Positions 26,185 through 37,695 of a stretch of 64,000 bases of DNA are shown here, one piece after another. The stretch covers positions 1,240,001-1,304,000 of the forward strand of contig JAJFPB010000004.1 of the NCBI GenBank assembly GCA_020881915.1, given 5' to 3'. The translations under genes were made by a program, and so were the position numbers. The first letter of the stretch is position 1; each line of letters starts with the position of its first letter. This DNA comes from Paramyrothecium sp. XJ0827. Lineage: Eukaryota > Ascomycota > Sordariomycetes > Hypocreales > Stachybotryaceae. The notes beneath the pieces were generated by a model. It worked only from the letters and a program-made list of their open reading frames with translations. It had not been told where the DNA came from and did no database searches.

Positions 26185-26944
26185 AATAGCGACTTCAGAA
26201 ATTGTACAAGAAACGAGGATCAAGAAAGGGACAGCTGTGAGCAGAGCAGACGCTGGTCAGCTACTGTTGTGGAGGAATGGGCTGATGATGTAGGGGCGTA
26301 GTGCGTGCTGCAACGAGCTGCCGCACGCGCAGAAAAAAAGCTGGTAGGCAGAGTCTCCACCGAAAATCCATGCACTTGGCAGACTGCACTGCGTCAATCA
26401 ACCAGCTCCATCATGATTACATGCGCTAGTACCAATGGGACGCTGTGGGGCCCCTATCGCCGTGGAGCCACAGCACTCTCTACAGGGGAGAAGGGTAATG
26501 GGAAGTTGGAGCATGTGCCTAAGGCACCCATCACGGAGCACTCCCATCGACTTCAAGATTTTGCTTAGAAATGTGCTACCATACACGTGGAACAGAAGGA
26601 GGACTAAGAATACCGATACACATTCACACCATTGTCAAGCTAGTGGCCATCATGATGGCATGTAGGTGCTCTCAGATCCATCGGAATGAGCTAGGAAACA
26701 CGCTTCAGGATAACTAATAGTTGTGCCGTTGAAATTCCGTGGAAGCTGTTCGTACATCTTGTGCAGAAGCATATATCCCCACACCCATTAGTAAGGTCCC
26801 ATTTGCTACCTTAACTGAAAGGATGCCCTCACTGTTTCCTACTTGTCAAGATGATGATGCCACGCATCCGAAATATTCTGGGTTAAGTTTACTGTGAATC
26901 ATTCCCTCCGAAGCAGTCGAATCCTTCATATTCAATCTACCATT
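26185..26944. promoter_or_regulatory. Divergent promoter region, TOM70 / lyase gene
   Basis: A 760-bp gap between divergent starts. No other gene or clear motif seen. Confidence 0.45.
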
Positions 26945-27836
26945 ATGTCGGGTAGCTTCGCTCTGTTTACATCCGTGAGGTACGATGCCAACTTAAAGAC
27001 TCTCACGGGCATCGCCTTGGAACAAGCTAGCTGGAATAATCAACATGAGTCTCCATTGTACATGCTCGATTATCATCGCGACCGTATGCTCCAAGCAGCT
27101 TCCCATTGGCAATGGAAACCTGCCGTCGACCGTCTTCAGGGAGACCATGCGCTCCAAGCACTAGCTGCAGCTGCCGAGAGTTTTGTCGGGCCCTCACAAA
27201 CCGCTCCCCTCAGGCTCAAGATTCTTCTCGACCAAGACGGGACCTTGAGCTTCGAGCAGTTTAATGCTACTGAGACGCCAGTGGAGAATTTATTTCCAAA
27301 AAGGCTGCCGCCTCCCGAATCAGAGGTATCTGAAGGTGATCCAAGCAGGACACCAAAATATACAATCATACTAGACGCTGCCGTCAGCAATAAGTCTGAG
27401 TTTACCCATTACAAGACAACTGTAAGGCAAGTATATGATTCCGCCAGGGACAGAGCGCAGGTGGCGCCCCCCGACCATAAGGAGGTCTTGATTGTAAACC
27501 CCGACAACGAAGTGATGGAGGGCACGTTAACTACGCCGTACTTCTGGAGGGGCGGCCGATGGGTTACTCCCCCTGTTGCCCCCAACTTCAGCCAGGTCGA
27601 AGGCAGCGGTGGGCAAAATGGGACCAGCCGGCGATGGGCTCTGGAGCGGTACGTGCATCGAAAGAAATGTGAAAAGTCCAACAGGTACAGTGGTTCGCTA
27701 ATTGTACACTCGCAGTGGCCTAGCAATTGAACAAGTTGTTCCAGCTGGTTCATTAAGCGACGGCGAAGAATGCTGGATTAGCAATGGAGTACGAGGCTTC
27801 ATTTGTGGTGTTGTGCAGATCAAGGTTCCAGCCTAA
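26945..27836 (+). CDS. Class IV aminotransferase-fold PLP enzyme, probable 4-amino-4-deoxychorismate lyase
   Basis: Probable pyridoxal-phosphate enzyme of the branched-chain aminotransferase / aminodeoxychorismate lyase fold. The lyase releases p-aminobenzoate and pyruvate for folate synthesis. Exons 26945-27648 and 27716-27836 with a 67-nt intron give 274 residues. The likely PLP-binding Lys is in THYKTTVRQVYDSARD, and the conserved block VLIVNPDNEVMEGTLTTPYF matches the family's N-x-x-G/E-G segment. The short second exon gives GLAIEQVVPAGSLSDGEE and WISNGVRGFICGVVQI, the expected C-terminal substrate-loop region. It is shorter than yeast Abz2 (374 aa) and could be another class IV family member, such as a D-amino-acid aminotransferase relative. 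I chose the ATG at 26945; an upstream in-frame GTG-started extension looks non-coding. Confidence 0.82.
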
Positions 27837-28379
27837 TGACACTCTGGCGAAATATGGCATCTCATCCTGGGACCTTCTTTGCGTCGATTTCTCGGGAGTA
27901 GACTGTATCGGAGTTCCTGTCATGAGTGGCATATCATTACAGGCGATTATAGTCTTCTGGCGTACGTGTAGTTTGATGGGTCCCTTTCAGGGCTCTTCGG
28001 GGATGCAGCATCGAGATGTAACCAAACCGATCGTTGATGCTTAAATACCAAGAAAAATCGCAGAACTTATCCTCGGGAATTGTAGCAGTTGGATCTCTTG
28101 TCGTGCATTGCCCAGCCATACTGTCGTTCGGAGGCAGTCTCCACTTTACATCCCTCGCCACAGTAGGATGGACGGACGGACGGTTGCTCAGGCAGTACGT
28201 ACCTTCCCCTGCAAAATATATGGAACGCGTCTCCCGAGCGCGTTAAGTGATTCTCGATATTCTGCACCAACACCATGCGCACGCCAACTTTCACATCTTG
28301 GTAGGCGTTTCTACTCACTAAAGATCCTATATGATTCTGGATTGGTATACTGGTCCAATTTCCCGCTGAAGCAGATCTA
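27837..28379. promoter_or_regulatory. Intergenic, promoter of the DIA2-like gene
   Basis: A 543-bp gap between two plus-strand genes. No gene or clear motif seen. Confidence 0.4.
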
Positions 28380-30635
28380 ATGTCTCATCCAACACCAGAG
28401 GCTGCCATCAAAGCAGGTCGCCAACACTATGGCGCAAAGCGCTACAAGCCAGCCCTGGAACAATTTACACGGGTAAGGACTTCCACTTCCACCTTTGGCT
28501 CTGTTTCATACATCATCTTGACATGCATAGGCCATGCGGCTATGTCCCTGTTCGAGAGGGACGAAACGGGACAGATGCTTGTGCAAGAACTTTGAAAAGG
28601 TGGCATCCAAGAATGCATCCATCTTTCAGGAAGCAATGTACACATGCACTTGTTCCGTTGGGGCCACCTTCAACAAATGCGACAATGTAACACACATACA
28701 GGCTCTGGACTACCGAGCCGCAACTTTCGAAGCTCTTGGAGAACTAGACCGTGCCAAAAAAGATGCAGAATGGATCCTCGAACTCGCACCCCGTTTACCT
28801 GATGTAGGCTGTCCACAAACCTCAAAGCTTCATTTCCAGGCGCTTACAACACTAGGGTTACCTACGTCTGGGGAAGATCTCCCGGCTCCAGAAGAAGCAT
28901 GACTTTGCGTGGAAGGTGTACAATGCCGGCATCGAAGCCTCTGGTGACATTGGGGCCAACTCCCCAAAAGTACAGGTTGGTGGCATTCGGCCGGTTTTGC
29001 TAAACCGCTGCTGACCTGATCCAGGCACTATATGCAGCACGTAGGCCGTTGCAATCACGATACTCTCGGGTAGATCCGCTTCACCTGCCTCCAGAGATCA
29101 TCCAAATGATATTTTCTCAGCTCGACCTCTACACCTTAGCGTATGTTCGTCACACATCACAATGTCTTAAAGCTGACACCATGCAGTCTCTGCCTTTGTG
29201 TTTCCAGGACATGGAACCAGACACTGGTAGGTCCTGGATACAGACACTTGTGGAGAAAACTTCGTTTCACGGATCCTCGTCGTCGCCATGCTCCCGGAAT
29301 CGCTAGTCTCCGGAAGCTCCTTGCTCACTCTGGCAATGATGTTCGGGAACTAGTCATCAGTAATGCAACTCGATTTCGACTCAGCAATCAAAAGTTCCTG
29401 ATTTTGCTTAATGGCTCAAAGGCTATTGAACGTCTGGAGATCAGGGAGCCATACGAAAACTTGACGATTCCTGTTCAAGCCGCAGCAAATCGAAGGGTCA
29501 TGAATAAGCTAACTGATCTTACTCTTGACGCTGCTGCCAGAACCAATGATCAGACTTACGCCAATGTAGTCGAGTACCCATACTCCCTGATTCAGAATGT
29601 TGCTGAAAGCTTGCGACATCTACGTATTGGATGTGATGTCAATCGTTTCCCTCTTGCGGCTACGGGATCTAACCCTTGGCCATTCATGCCTGAGCTGAGG
29701 TATCTTCGATTAGAAGAAATGCATGAGCGTTGGACGGAGATTGACCTCGTAAGTATCCCAGAAACTCCGCCATCATGTTTGTAATTGACCTTTGCCAGTT
29801 GGCCCTGGCCCGTCAAACTGCCAACTTAGAACAGCTTTGGTTAGACGGGATAAGCCCAAAGGATAATCAGGTAGCTGGTCCAGAAGAGAGCATTTGGATC
29901 CATCTGAAAGCTCTGGTTTCTTTCGATGCATTGACCCAAACAATGCCCGAGTCGCTGGCAGGATTCGGTTCTGCATCATGCAGAGCGCGATTAGCCAATC
30001 TCCAGTATCTGGAACTGAAACTCAACTGGCGCGAAGAACCAAGCCCGAATCCTGCAATACCCATGCTCTTTCCGATGTTGGCGCTCCCAATCTCTGCCCA
30101 TACCACCAACGACAGCTATCAGCAACTTCGATGCATGCGTTTGAGACGAGCCGTTTTTGATCCTCAAAGAATTCAGTCGACCCTGAAACAGTCATTTGAC
30201 GCTGGCAAGTTAAGCAGTCTGGATATTGTGTTTCCTTTGGAGGATCCCAATGCTCCTTTGGGTACAGGGAGCGTCAACTATCTAAAGGGGTACAGCTGGC
30301 TACGAGGTGCAGAGTCGATACGCTGCCTTGGTGTTTTTGGGTTCCGCTTCGTGCGATATCCTCGCAATAATGAAGACTCCCCTCTGCCCGACTTCTTGGC
30401 TAGCTTCCCCAATTTGGAAACGCTGGAGATTTCTTCTGAGGAATATGAAGATGCGGAATTTTGCACTTTCCTCGCCAGCGTCTTGAAAGTCACACACTTG
30501 AAAACACTTTACGAAAGCAGGGTCAAAGGCATGCCTCGGGATCAGTTACGTGCCTTGACCCAAAAACAGGGAGTGCAACTAATGGGAGGAGAAAGACATC
30601 GGCCATGGCCTATTCCGTTAGACCCTTCATATTGA
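28380..30635 (+). CDS. DIA2: TPR / F-box / leucine-rich-repeat protein (Dia2/Pof3-like)
   Basis: Substrate adaptor of an SCF ubiquitin ligase. Yeast Dia2 and fission-yeast Pof3 have this same order of domains and act at replication forks and in genome stability. Six exons: 28380-28472, 28531-28803, 28856-28975, 29025-29140, 29187-29748 and 29799-30635, with introns of 46-58 nt, give 666 residues. The TPR region (about 1-160) includes RQHYGAKRYKPALEQFT, ALDYRAATFEALGELDRAKK and GYLRLGKISRLQKKHDFAWK. The F-box is at about 181-225 (LHLPPEIIQMIFSQLDLYTL, then SRTWNQTLVGPGYRHLW across a splice junction). The rest is leucine-rich repeats up to LKTLYESRVKGMPRDQLRAL. A Cys/His-rich stretch at residues 36-86 interrupts the first TPR pair; removing it as an intron would break the frame, so it is coding. 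Confidence 0.88.
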
Positions 30636-30892
30636 ATGCTTGCCGTCCAGGTGCCAGCTCTGACTGTTTGCTGAGCTGCACAATGTCTCCTTGTTCTACA
30701 TTTAGAGACTATGGGCAAACCCCAGTTCAATATCAACAGACAAGTGGCTATTGATCTATTCTTTATGAATATTGAATACGCTCAAGTCTAAGCTGAAACT
30801 CATTGGGTAATGTTTTCATCTCGAACGGTTCCATTCCTGTTGAGATTGTACGAGCCAAGTTATAAGAGCATTCTTCAGCCTTCCTGACGGCA

Positions 30893-32315
30893 TTAGCCAA
30901 CCTTGAAGGCCAAAATCTGTGGCTAGTTAGCGGTTGATCAAATGAAGTGAGAGCTGAGGACTTACGTCGTTCTTTCCCACCCCTACCAGATCGTCTTCTG
31001 CTACCCTCATGTTGCCTACGCCTTCGATAAAGGCAATCGGCGCATCGCCCATCACCTTGTGGGCGACATCTGCCACCGTCGAGCCCTTCTTGACTAGGAC
31101 ACAGTCCCTAAAGACATGTTTGGCGTCGGATGCGCCAGAGGCAAAGGTGGTGGTGTTTCGCACCGGGAATACGGGGACCAACCCTAGGAGCTCTGCTGCC
31201 TTGGACAGCACCTGAACAACGCCAGTAGAACCGAACCGATACAGGACCATGTCCTTGAGGTTCTCTATGCGATTGCGGTTCTTCTCGTCCAGGTCTTTCA
31301 GTCCGCCTCCCGTGGGGTCTCCCTGTTCGATGAGGTCCTCCTTGGTATCAATGAATTCGCTACCCTCGACGTACTTGATGTAACCCTGCTTCGCCATTTT
31401 GCGCAGGAATACCTCCGATACGGCGGAACAGAGCACGATGGTATTTGGATCTTGCATCTTCGCTATTTTTGCGATGTTCTTGTCGGCATCCGGGTGATCG
31501 ATCTTATTCAGAGCAATGACGGTCGGAAACTTCTCCTCCACGAAGCAGTTGACGATGTGCTCCACGGTCTCGTCACTCCACTCTTCCAACGGCTCCTTGA
31601 TAGCCGCACGGTCAAGCGTACGGTTGATCACTGTCGAGGTAGCACCATATCCAGAAAACTGAGCCTGCAGAGTAGCGACAGCCGTTGACTTCACAGCTAT
31701 ATGCCGTCGCCTAATTGACCCCCAGCGCTGTATCAGATTGCCGAGAATCCAGGCCACGAGTTCACTACGTAGCCACGCGATGTCGACAGATGGGTCGTAG
31801 CCCCTGGTTTCTTTGCCTTCGGCATCGACGGTGCCAGAGGCGTCGACGACGTGGATTAGGGCATCCGCGTGACGCAAATCGTCCAGGAACTTATTTCCCA
31901 ATCCGCGGCCTTGGTGCGCTCCCGGCACAAGACCAGCCACATCAAGCAGTTCTATCGGCACCGACCGTCGTCCGTCCACGCACGAGCCGTAGTTGGGCTT
32001 GCACTTTTCTGTCAACTTGAAGCGCGCGCACGCGCAATCGATCTGGAGGTATCCTATCGCCCGCTGGGGATCGATAGTTGTGAACCTGGGTCAAGGTTAG
32101 AAGTTCAGCTCGCCGTCGGAAGGGCGCTCGCGGAGGATGAAGCGTACGGGAAATTGCCTGTAGAGTGACAATATCAGCGCCCATGTCGATCGTGGCCAGC
32201 TGGCGGAGAGAAGCTACCAACCAACTTTGGATGAGGCGTCGGTCAAGCTGTTGAGCGTCGTGCTCTTCCCGGCAGAGGGCTTCCCTACGAGCCCGATCAA
32301 AGGATCGCGAGGCAT
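30893..32315 (-). CDS. OBG/YchF-type GTPase (YGR210C-like)
   Basis: Cytosolic GTPase of the OBG superfamily, similar to uncharacterised yeast YGR210C. Four exons: 32222-32315, 32148-32157, 30966-32085 and 30893-30916. Together they give 415 residues (yeast protein about 411). The G1 loop is [12 protein letters not shown] in exon 1. A 10-nt micro-exon plus the start of exon 3 restore NFPFTTIDPQ, the switch region usual for OBG proteins. G3 is [19 protein letters not shown], and G4 is [11 protein letters not shown]. The C-terminal third resembles a TGS domain ([20 protein letters not shown]) and finishes in the last, 24-nt exon, ending ILAFKVG. Without the micro-exon the frame breaks between G1 and switch I, which strongly supports it. 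Function in fungi is not established. Confidence 0.9.
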
Positions 32316-32801
32316 GTTGAGGGTTGTGCGGAGGGGCCTGCTGGTTGTGTGTCTCGCAGTATCGCGGCAAGGGGTGTGTTGAGTCGTGCGTTGCCGTCAA
32401 CAGTTCCCTTCACATGCTGCATGGAGGGGCTTTCGTAGGTTAATGAAGTCGACCGCGGGGCAATTATCGCGATAAATTTCTAGCTTGGCGCAGCAGGGCT
32501 GCAGATCTAGACAGGCACTACCTCGAATATACTTCAATATGCTGACCATTATGACCTAAAATCAAGTATCGCAAAGGTTCCCCCACCATTCCGGCACGCC
32601 CCTCATGACCGTCTCAGTTCCTTGGCTAGACCTTCTCAGTTTCAATATCAACAGTCACCTCTTTTCGTGTACACTATTGTGTTGAGTTGGGAAAAGTGTG
32701 TAGCAAAGTGAACGGAGTCTCTGGGCACGATCTCTCAAACATCGTTGCGACGATTCTTGACCTTCGCGCAAAACTGGCACTGTCCAAGTCTATGCTCCAC
32801 C
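32316..32801. promoter_or_regulatory. Divergent promoter region, GTPase / SET methyltransferase
   Basis: A 486-bp gap between divergent starts. An ATG at 32792 opens a 20-codon frame that overlaps the SET-protein start in another frame and stops at 32854. No other feature seen. Confidence 0.45.
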
Positions 32802-34519
32802 ATGACACAAGCACCGCTGTCCCTCGCATCGCTTCCAGCTTGGGCCCGTCTTAACGATGTGAGCTATTACGATGTCGATTTCACGGCGGTTGAGGGAAAG
32901 GGATATGGCCTTGTTACCACTGCGAGTTCTCTAAGTGCTCAATCAGGAGAGAATGCTCCGCTTTTACTGCGAGTTCCCCATGATCTCGTCCTGTCTAGAG
33001 ATGCTGTTGACGAGTATGCAAAAGTCGATCACAACTTCAGGCAGCTCCTGGAGATTGCAGGCCACCAGGTATGAATTTCACATATACTTGAGAGTCCTTC
33101 GGCTGATATAGAATATCTAGTCGTCCAGGGGAGATGTTTTGCTATATCTTCTGAATCATCTGGTCCTCACGAGGCGGACCCAGGCCACATCACGAGGCGG
33201 CGCATCAACACCTTGGACCGAGTACATCAAGTTTCTAGCCCGGGAGATCCCAGTACCCACTATGTGGACGGACTTGGAAAGACAATTCCTGCAAGGCACA
33301 TCTCTGGAGGTTAGCATTGGCCACTCAATATGACGACTTGTCACACAACTAATCCCAACAGACTGCACTAAGCGCGAAGCTCTCCGTGTTAGAGAACGAA
33401 TTCGACGAGCTTCGGGAGGTCTCCTCGAAGCTGCCGTATTGGAATGCAGTTCTCTGGGGGGATGATGGTGCAGCCCTAAATGACTGGATATTGGCAGACG
33501 CTTGGTACCGATCACGCTGCTTGGAATTGCCCCAGGCCGGCCATTCCATGGTCCCTGTTCTCGACATGGTAAATCATTCCCACGAGGCTACGGCATACTA
33601 TGAAGAGGATGGTGACGGCAACGTGCATTTATGTTTGCGGCCGGGAATTACAATGTCGCAAAACGAGGAAATCACTATCTCATATGGTGAGAGTAAGCCG
33701 GCAGCTGAAATGCTTTTCAGTTATGGATTCATCGACAAGCATACTGTGACCCAGGAACTAACCTTGCAGGTTGATCCTTTCCCGGACGACCCTCTTGGCA
33801 AGGCAAAGACACACATTTTTGGGCAGCCTGGCATTGTGAAGCTCACAGCAGACGATGAAAGCTGCAAATGGGAGAGCCCGTTCGCATATCTGGTTGGCCT
33901 CAACGAAGAAGACGGCCTCGAGTTCCGGGTGCTCCAGGACAACGAAGGCAACAGACAGCTGAAGCTCTTCTGGCAAGAAGACGATGTGACGACGAGGGTG
34001 CAGGAGCTGGAAACCCTCCTGGATGAACATCCTCTGCGCAAGCTGTTCAAGCTGCGTGTCGTAACCATTGTTCACGAACGAGTTGCCACTCAACTCCAGA
34101 ACATACAGCTTGACGTATCTGATGATCAAATTGAGCAGATCCGGGATAGCGGGTTGGTGCGGCAAGAAGTCATCGAAAACACCAATCTTTTACGAAGTAT
34201 TGAAACAAGCCTCTTGGGGAAGGCCGAGCAGATGCTGGAAGCTGAGGTTCGTGGATCGATTGTTTCCATCTTCCTTGCCCATACATCACACCACTTGTCA
34301 GCAGGCTTTACGTCCTATCATAAAGCATTGCATTCCGAGAAGACGAGAAATTACCTTGGTTGACTGTCATTTGATTCTTTTCGTACTAACTATTTTCTAC
34401 AGAAGAATAAATTGCTCGAGGATGAGGACGTGCTAGCATACCTTAGAGGTGCGGGTGAAGCAGACAATGCAACAGCACCAACGCCCGTAGTTGATGATGA
34501 CGAGGACGACTTTAGTTAA
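32802..34519 (+). CDS. SET-domain protein lysine methyltransferase (Rkm/SETD6 class)
   Basis: Non-histone lysine methyltransferase of the split-SET group that also contains Rubisco LSMT, SETD6 and yeast Rkm proteins; the substrate is likely a ribosomal protein or another cytosolic protein. Exons 32802-33068, 33121-33309, 33362-34246 and 34403-34519 give 485 residues. The SET core contains EGKGYGLVTT near the N-terminus, SRCLELPQ, VPVLDMVNHSHEATAYYE (the NHS motif that contacts S-adenosylmethionine) and EITISYGESKPAAEMLFSYG (the catalytic Tyr region). The part between is the i-SET insert. Residues from about 290 on resemble the Rubisco-substrate-binding C-domain. The last exon is acidic (LLEDEDVLAYLRG, then VDDDEDDFS). 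Reading through the last 156-nt intron also gives a short alternative tail. Rkm4/SETD6-like by length, but the exact orthologue is not certain. Confidence 0.86.
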
Positions 34520-37500
34520 AATAGGTGTAACATGTGGTTTTATGGTAACCACTCACGAGGGGTCTTGGGAGCCATTCCATATTGCAGCACCGTACCATTA
34601 AGCGATCAGCTAAGAATATTAGAGACACTTATTACAAGGAGCCCAGCTTGCCCAGGTCATCTCGTCTCGTCACCTACACGTGGCGCCAAGCAATGGCGTC
34701 TCCCACAAACAAGGATTATCGTCATTTCTGAAGATCCCAATGACCCGCCCCAAAAGCTTCATCACGTCGCGTCACTAGTCAAGATTTGGCCCTTTCAGTT
34801 CCTGCTGGCTGCAATCATGTGGTGGGCCTTACACGCGTTCGGGACTTGGGTTCTGGGGAGGCAGTGGGTTTGTGCAAGCGGCTCATTGCTGTATTGTAGT
34901 TCAGCTGCAGCGAGGTCGGTAGATGGTACGGGCACTAATCAGCCCTTACACTTCAGCCCCTGTTTCTCGTCTAAGCGTAAATTCCTTGACAGGGATCCAA
35001 TATCATTGCTCTTCAATTCTTTTCCAAATTTTAAGTCAATCAAAATAAGACAACATAACGAAAGTCTTCTATATCTGTATTGCTGTAGATTCGAAGGCCT
35101 CCCTGTCGTCACGTATCTACATGATGATATTACAGCAAGTAGATGAATCGCCAGATCGAGTCATGGCGTATTCCTCTGTACAAGTGAGGTAGTTCACTAA
35201 TGAGAGTGAACTTCTTTGGCTCGACGTGGCGAGCTAGGAGGGAAAGTCGCGAGGAAACAGACTCTGAGGCTGGGGCTATGACGGAATACATTCGCCGTAG
35301 TGGACTGGAAAGGGTCTGGGTCAGTGCGGGCGCGCAGCCCTCGTGGCATCTCACAACGAACTACTCTGGTATGGCACGCGACGATCCCCGCTAGAAGCCA
35401 ACACGGCCGGTCGCCTTCGAGAAGAGCGCCGCCAAACGCGAGTTGCTTTGACGTGCATTATGTGAGTTGCCCGACCCCGCTTTCTCTCCAACAAAGGTGC
35501 ACGCGATCTTCAAGATCCGCTGCCAGCTCCAGATGTCCTTGCACTGTAAGGGAAGTCCTAGCGACGAGGAATTTCGCGGAAGGGCCGGCATTGGCAATTT
35601 CGGCGTGGCTGTTGGCACGGGACAACCAGCCAGGAACCACGCTCCGTCATTGGCGCCCACGACTGTCCCATCAGGGATTCGGAGTTTCGTAATACGGCCC
35701 GTTGGCTTCTGGGGAACAATGATCGTGACAAGAAGTGGATGTTTTCCGTCGCATAATTAAGGTTCAGGAATGGTCGAAGCCGACGCTACTGGGCCCTGCA
35801 GCCTGGTAATAAACGCGAGAAGCCGGCCGCGGGTGATGATGGCGAGGCTTTCGGATTTGGAAGAACGAGCTTGGCGGGAGTCATGTCGCCAGAATAGAAG
35901 AAATCGGCGCGGTCGATCATGACTGTGGTTGGAGGGGGGAGAAGACGAAAACCCGGAACGCAAAAGACCAGTGGCTTGACGCTGGTACCTCGCAATGTCA
36001 CGGCAACATTCGTTTCCAGCTCAGCATGTAGTGACTTAGACTACATCGAGAAAATTCGGGTTCCTCAATTGACTGACTGACACAAGCAGCAATCTTTAGT
36101 GGGAGGGAAGGTCTCGGGTAGCCAGCGCCATCAGTCTCGTACATCCACGTTCCCGCCGCTCGTCCAGCGTCTTAGCGACGATTGGAGAACGGCAACCGAG
36201 GTAAGGTGTTCTCAGCAATATGCTCCGGATGTGCGGCAGCGCTGTGCTATGCCAGAGCAGAAGGCGGATGAGGTTTAGGGCGTCCCCCTCCCCCTCCCCC
36301 AATTCACAGCCGTTCCTCGAAGGAAAAGGCTTGCAGCACACGTACAGGCGCCGCATGCCCCGTCTGCTGTCGGCCGCCATGTGGTGCACCTGAGGGCCGT
36401 GGCTGGGCACGGTGCAGTTGGGGATGGCCCTCTGGGTTTGCAATTAATTGGGAGGTGGTCGGAGGCGACAGACCGGTGCCGTTGGTGTAGGGATCAAGAG
36501 CCTCTTTGGCTCGAGGAGGTTGAGGGAGAGGACGGCAGTCGTGGCGGGTGCTTTTATTGATCCTCCATCTGGACGCCCCCTTTGCCTCTTTGAGAGTGCT
36601 TTCGCAACCCTCTCGCTGTCCATTTCAGGCAGATCAGGCACATTTCGAGGCGGGACAAGGGTCCTGCCCGGTCCCTCTTACAGTGCGATGTTCGTTTGAG
36701 CTCCACGAAGTGGCCTACTCTACTGTGCTTCATCCTCACGCTGTTGCGGTACTCCGCCTTTGGCTGCCAAATGATAGCATTTGGGGACGGGAAAGGCTGT
36801 TGAGACTCGAGATCCGGCCAATGCTGGCACGAAACAACGGGCAGCAGCCGCGAGCATCGCGTGATCGCTAGCGACTATAGGCTTATGCTAGTTTATATTG
36901 GGCCTGGACGGGGTCAAGAGTGAAGCCAGGGCCAGCCTCTCCTTGTCCTTGGCTCACCTTACCATCCTTGGCCTGCGCAGCGTAGGTACCGTGACGAGAC
37001 CCACCCGACAGTGACCGTCTGGCCAATGTGGCGTCTCTTCTCTTTTCCCAAGTTCCCCTCCCCCAGACTTTCGTATCGCCCGCCCCTCAGCCAATCCCAA
37101 CCCAGGCTGGGCCTGTTTCCTGGGCCCCATGCCTCCCGTACCCTTAGTCGGAGTAGCCCGTCTCAGCATCCCGTCCCGGCCAATGCCCGTCTCCCCAATT
37201 CCGCAGCGGCGCACCTTGCACCACGGCAGGTAAGTACCTACCTTGGCTGACCGTACGGTACACCGGTACTTCCAGTCCATGCATCCATCTACCTTGGGTT
37301 AGCACCTACGTAAGGTAAGGCAAGGTACGCTAGACCTCCCCACGGATTGCTGCTTTGTCTCACTCTCCACAAAAAAGAGCCTTGCCCACCTCTCCCCGGC
37401 TTTCCATTTCCCTCCTCCACCCCCACAGCAAACATCCACTTCCAACAATGCCCTTGCGCCGGTCACGGTCCTCCTTCTTCTTCTCCTTCATCGTGGCATA

Positions 37501-37695
37501 AGATCGCAATTAGTCTCGCCCAATCTCCCCCGGCATCCTGTGTCCAACAGACATCGCGCTGGCGCTCCGCGCCTTCTAAACACTGCTCGACCTGGCCTCG
37601 TGCCACCCCAACGCAAGCAACCCTTATCTGGCATCAGACCTCCGCCCACCTCGTCACCCACCCTCCGCCTCCTGCCTACGTCAACCTCTGCCAAG
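34520..37695. promoter_or_regulatory. Long gene-free region upstream of facB
   Basis: This 3.18-kb gap is the longest in the window. It contains the 3' flank of the SET gene and the promoter and leader of facB. The last 350 bp are strongly CT-rich and contain several TACCTT/AAGGTA motifs (about 37230-37330) and a 17-codon upstream ORF. A C-tract of CCCCCTCCCCC type lies near 36285-36300. A 204-codon frame at 34532-35146 has no recognisable protein content, and other frames are shorter. A non-coding transcript or a fast-evolving gene cannot be excluded. Confidence 0.45.
37448..37501 (+). promoter_or_regulatory. Candidate upstream ORF of facB
   Basis: An ATG in a favourable context (CAACAATGC) opens a 17-codon frame ending in TAA at 37499-37501. 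The frame ends 194 nt before the facB ATG, and I see no other ATG between. If the transcript starts further upstream, this would reduce translation of facB. The transcript start is not visible, so this is tentative. Confidence 0.4.

Noticed and set aside
28636..28700. Possible intron in the Cys-rich part of the DIA2-like gene (GTACAC...ACAG)
   Set aside because: Removing it shifts the frame and loses ALDYRAATFEALGELD, a clear TPR segment, so the stretch is coding.
32792..32854. 20-codon frame overlapping the SET-protein start
   Set aside because: It begins 10 nt upstream in another frame. It may act as an overlapping uORF, but the transcript start is unknown and the context is ordinary.
34532..35146. 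204-codon plus-strand frame just after the SET gene stop
   Set aside because: It starts 13 nt after the stop, in a likely 3' UTR. Composition is irregular and it has no domain. Left uncalled, though it is the longest frame in the big gap.
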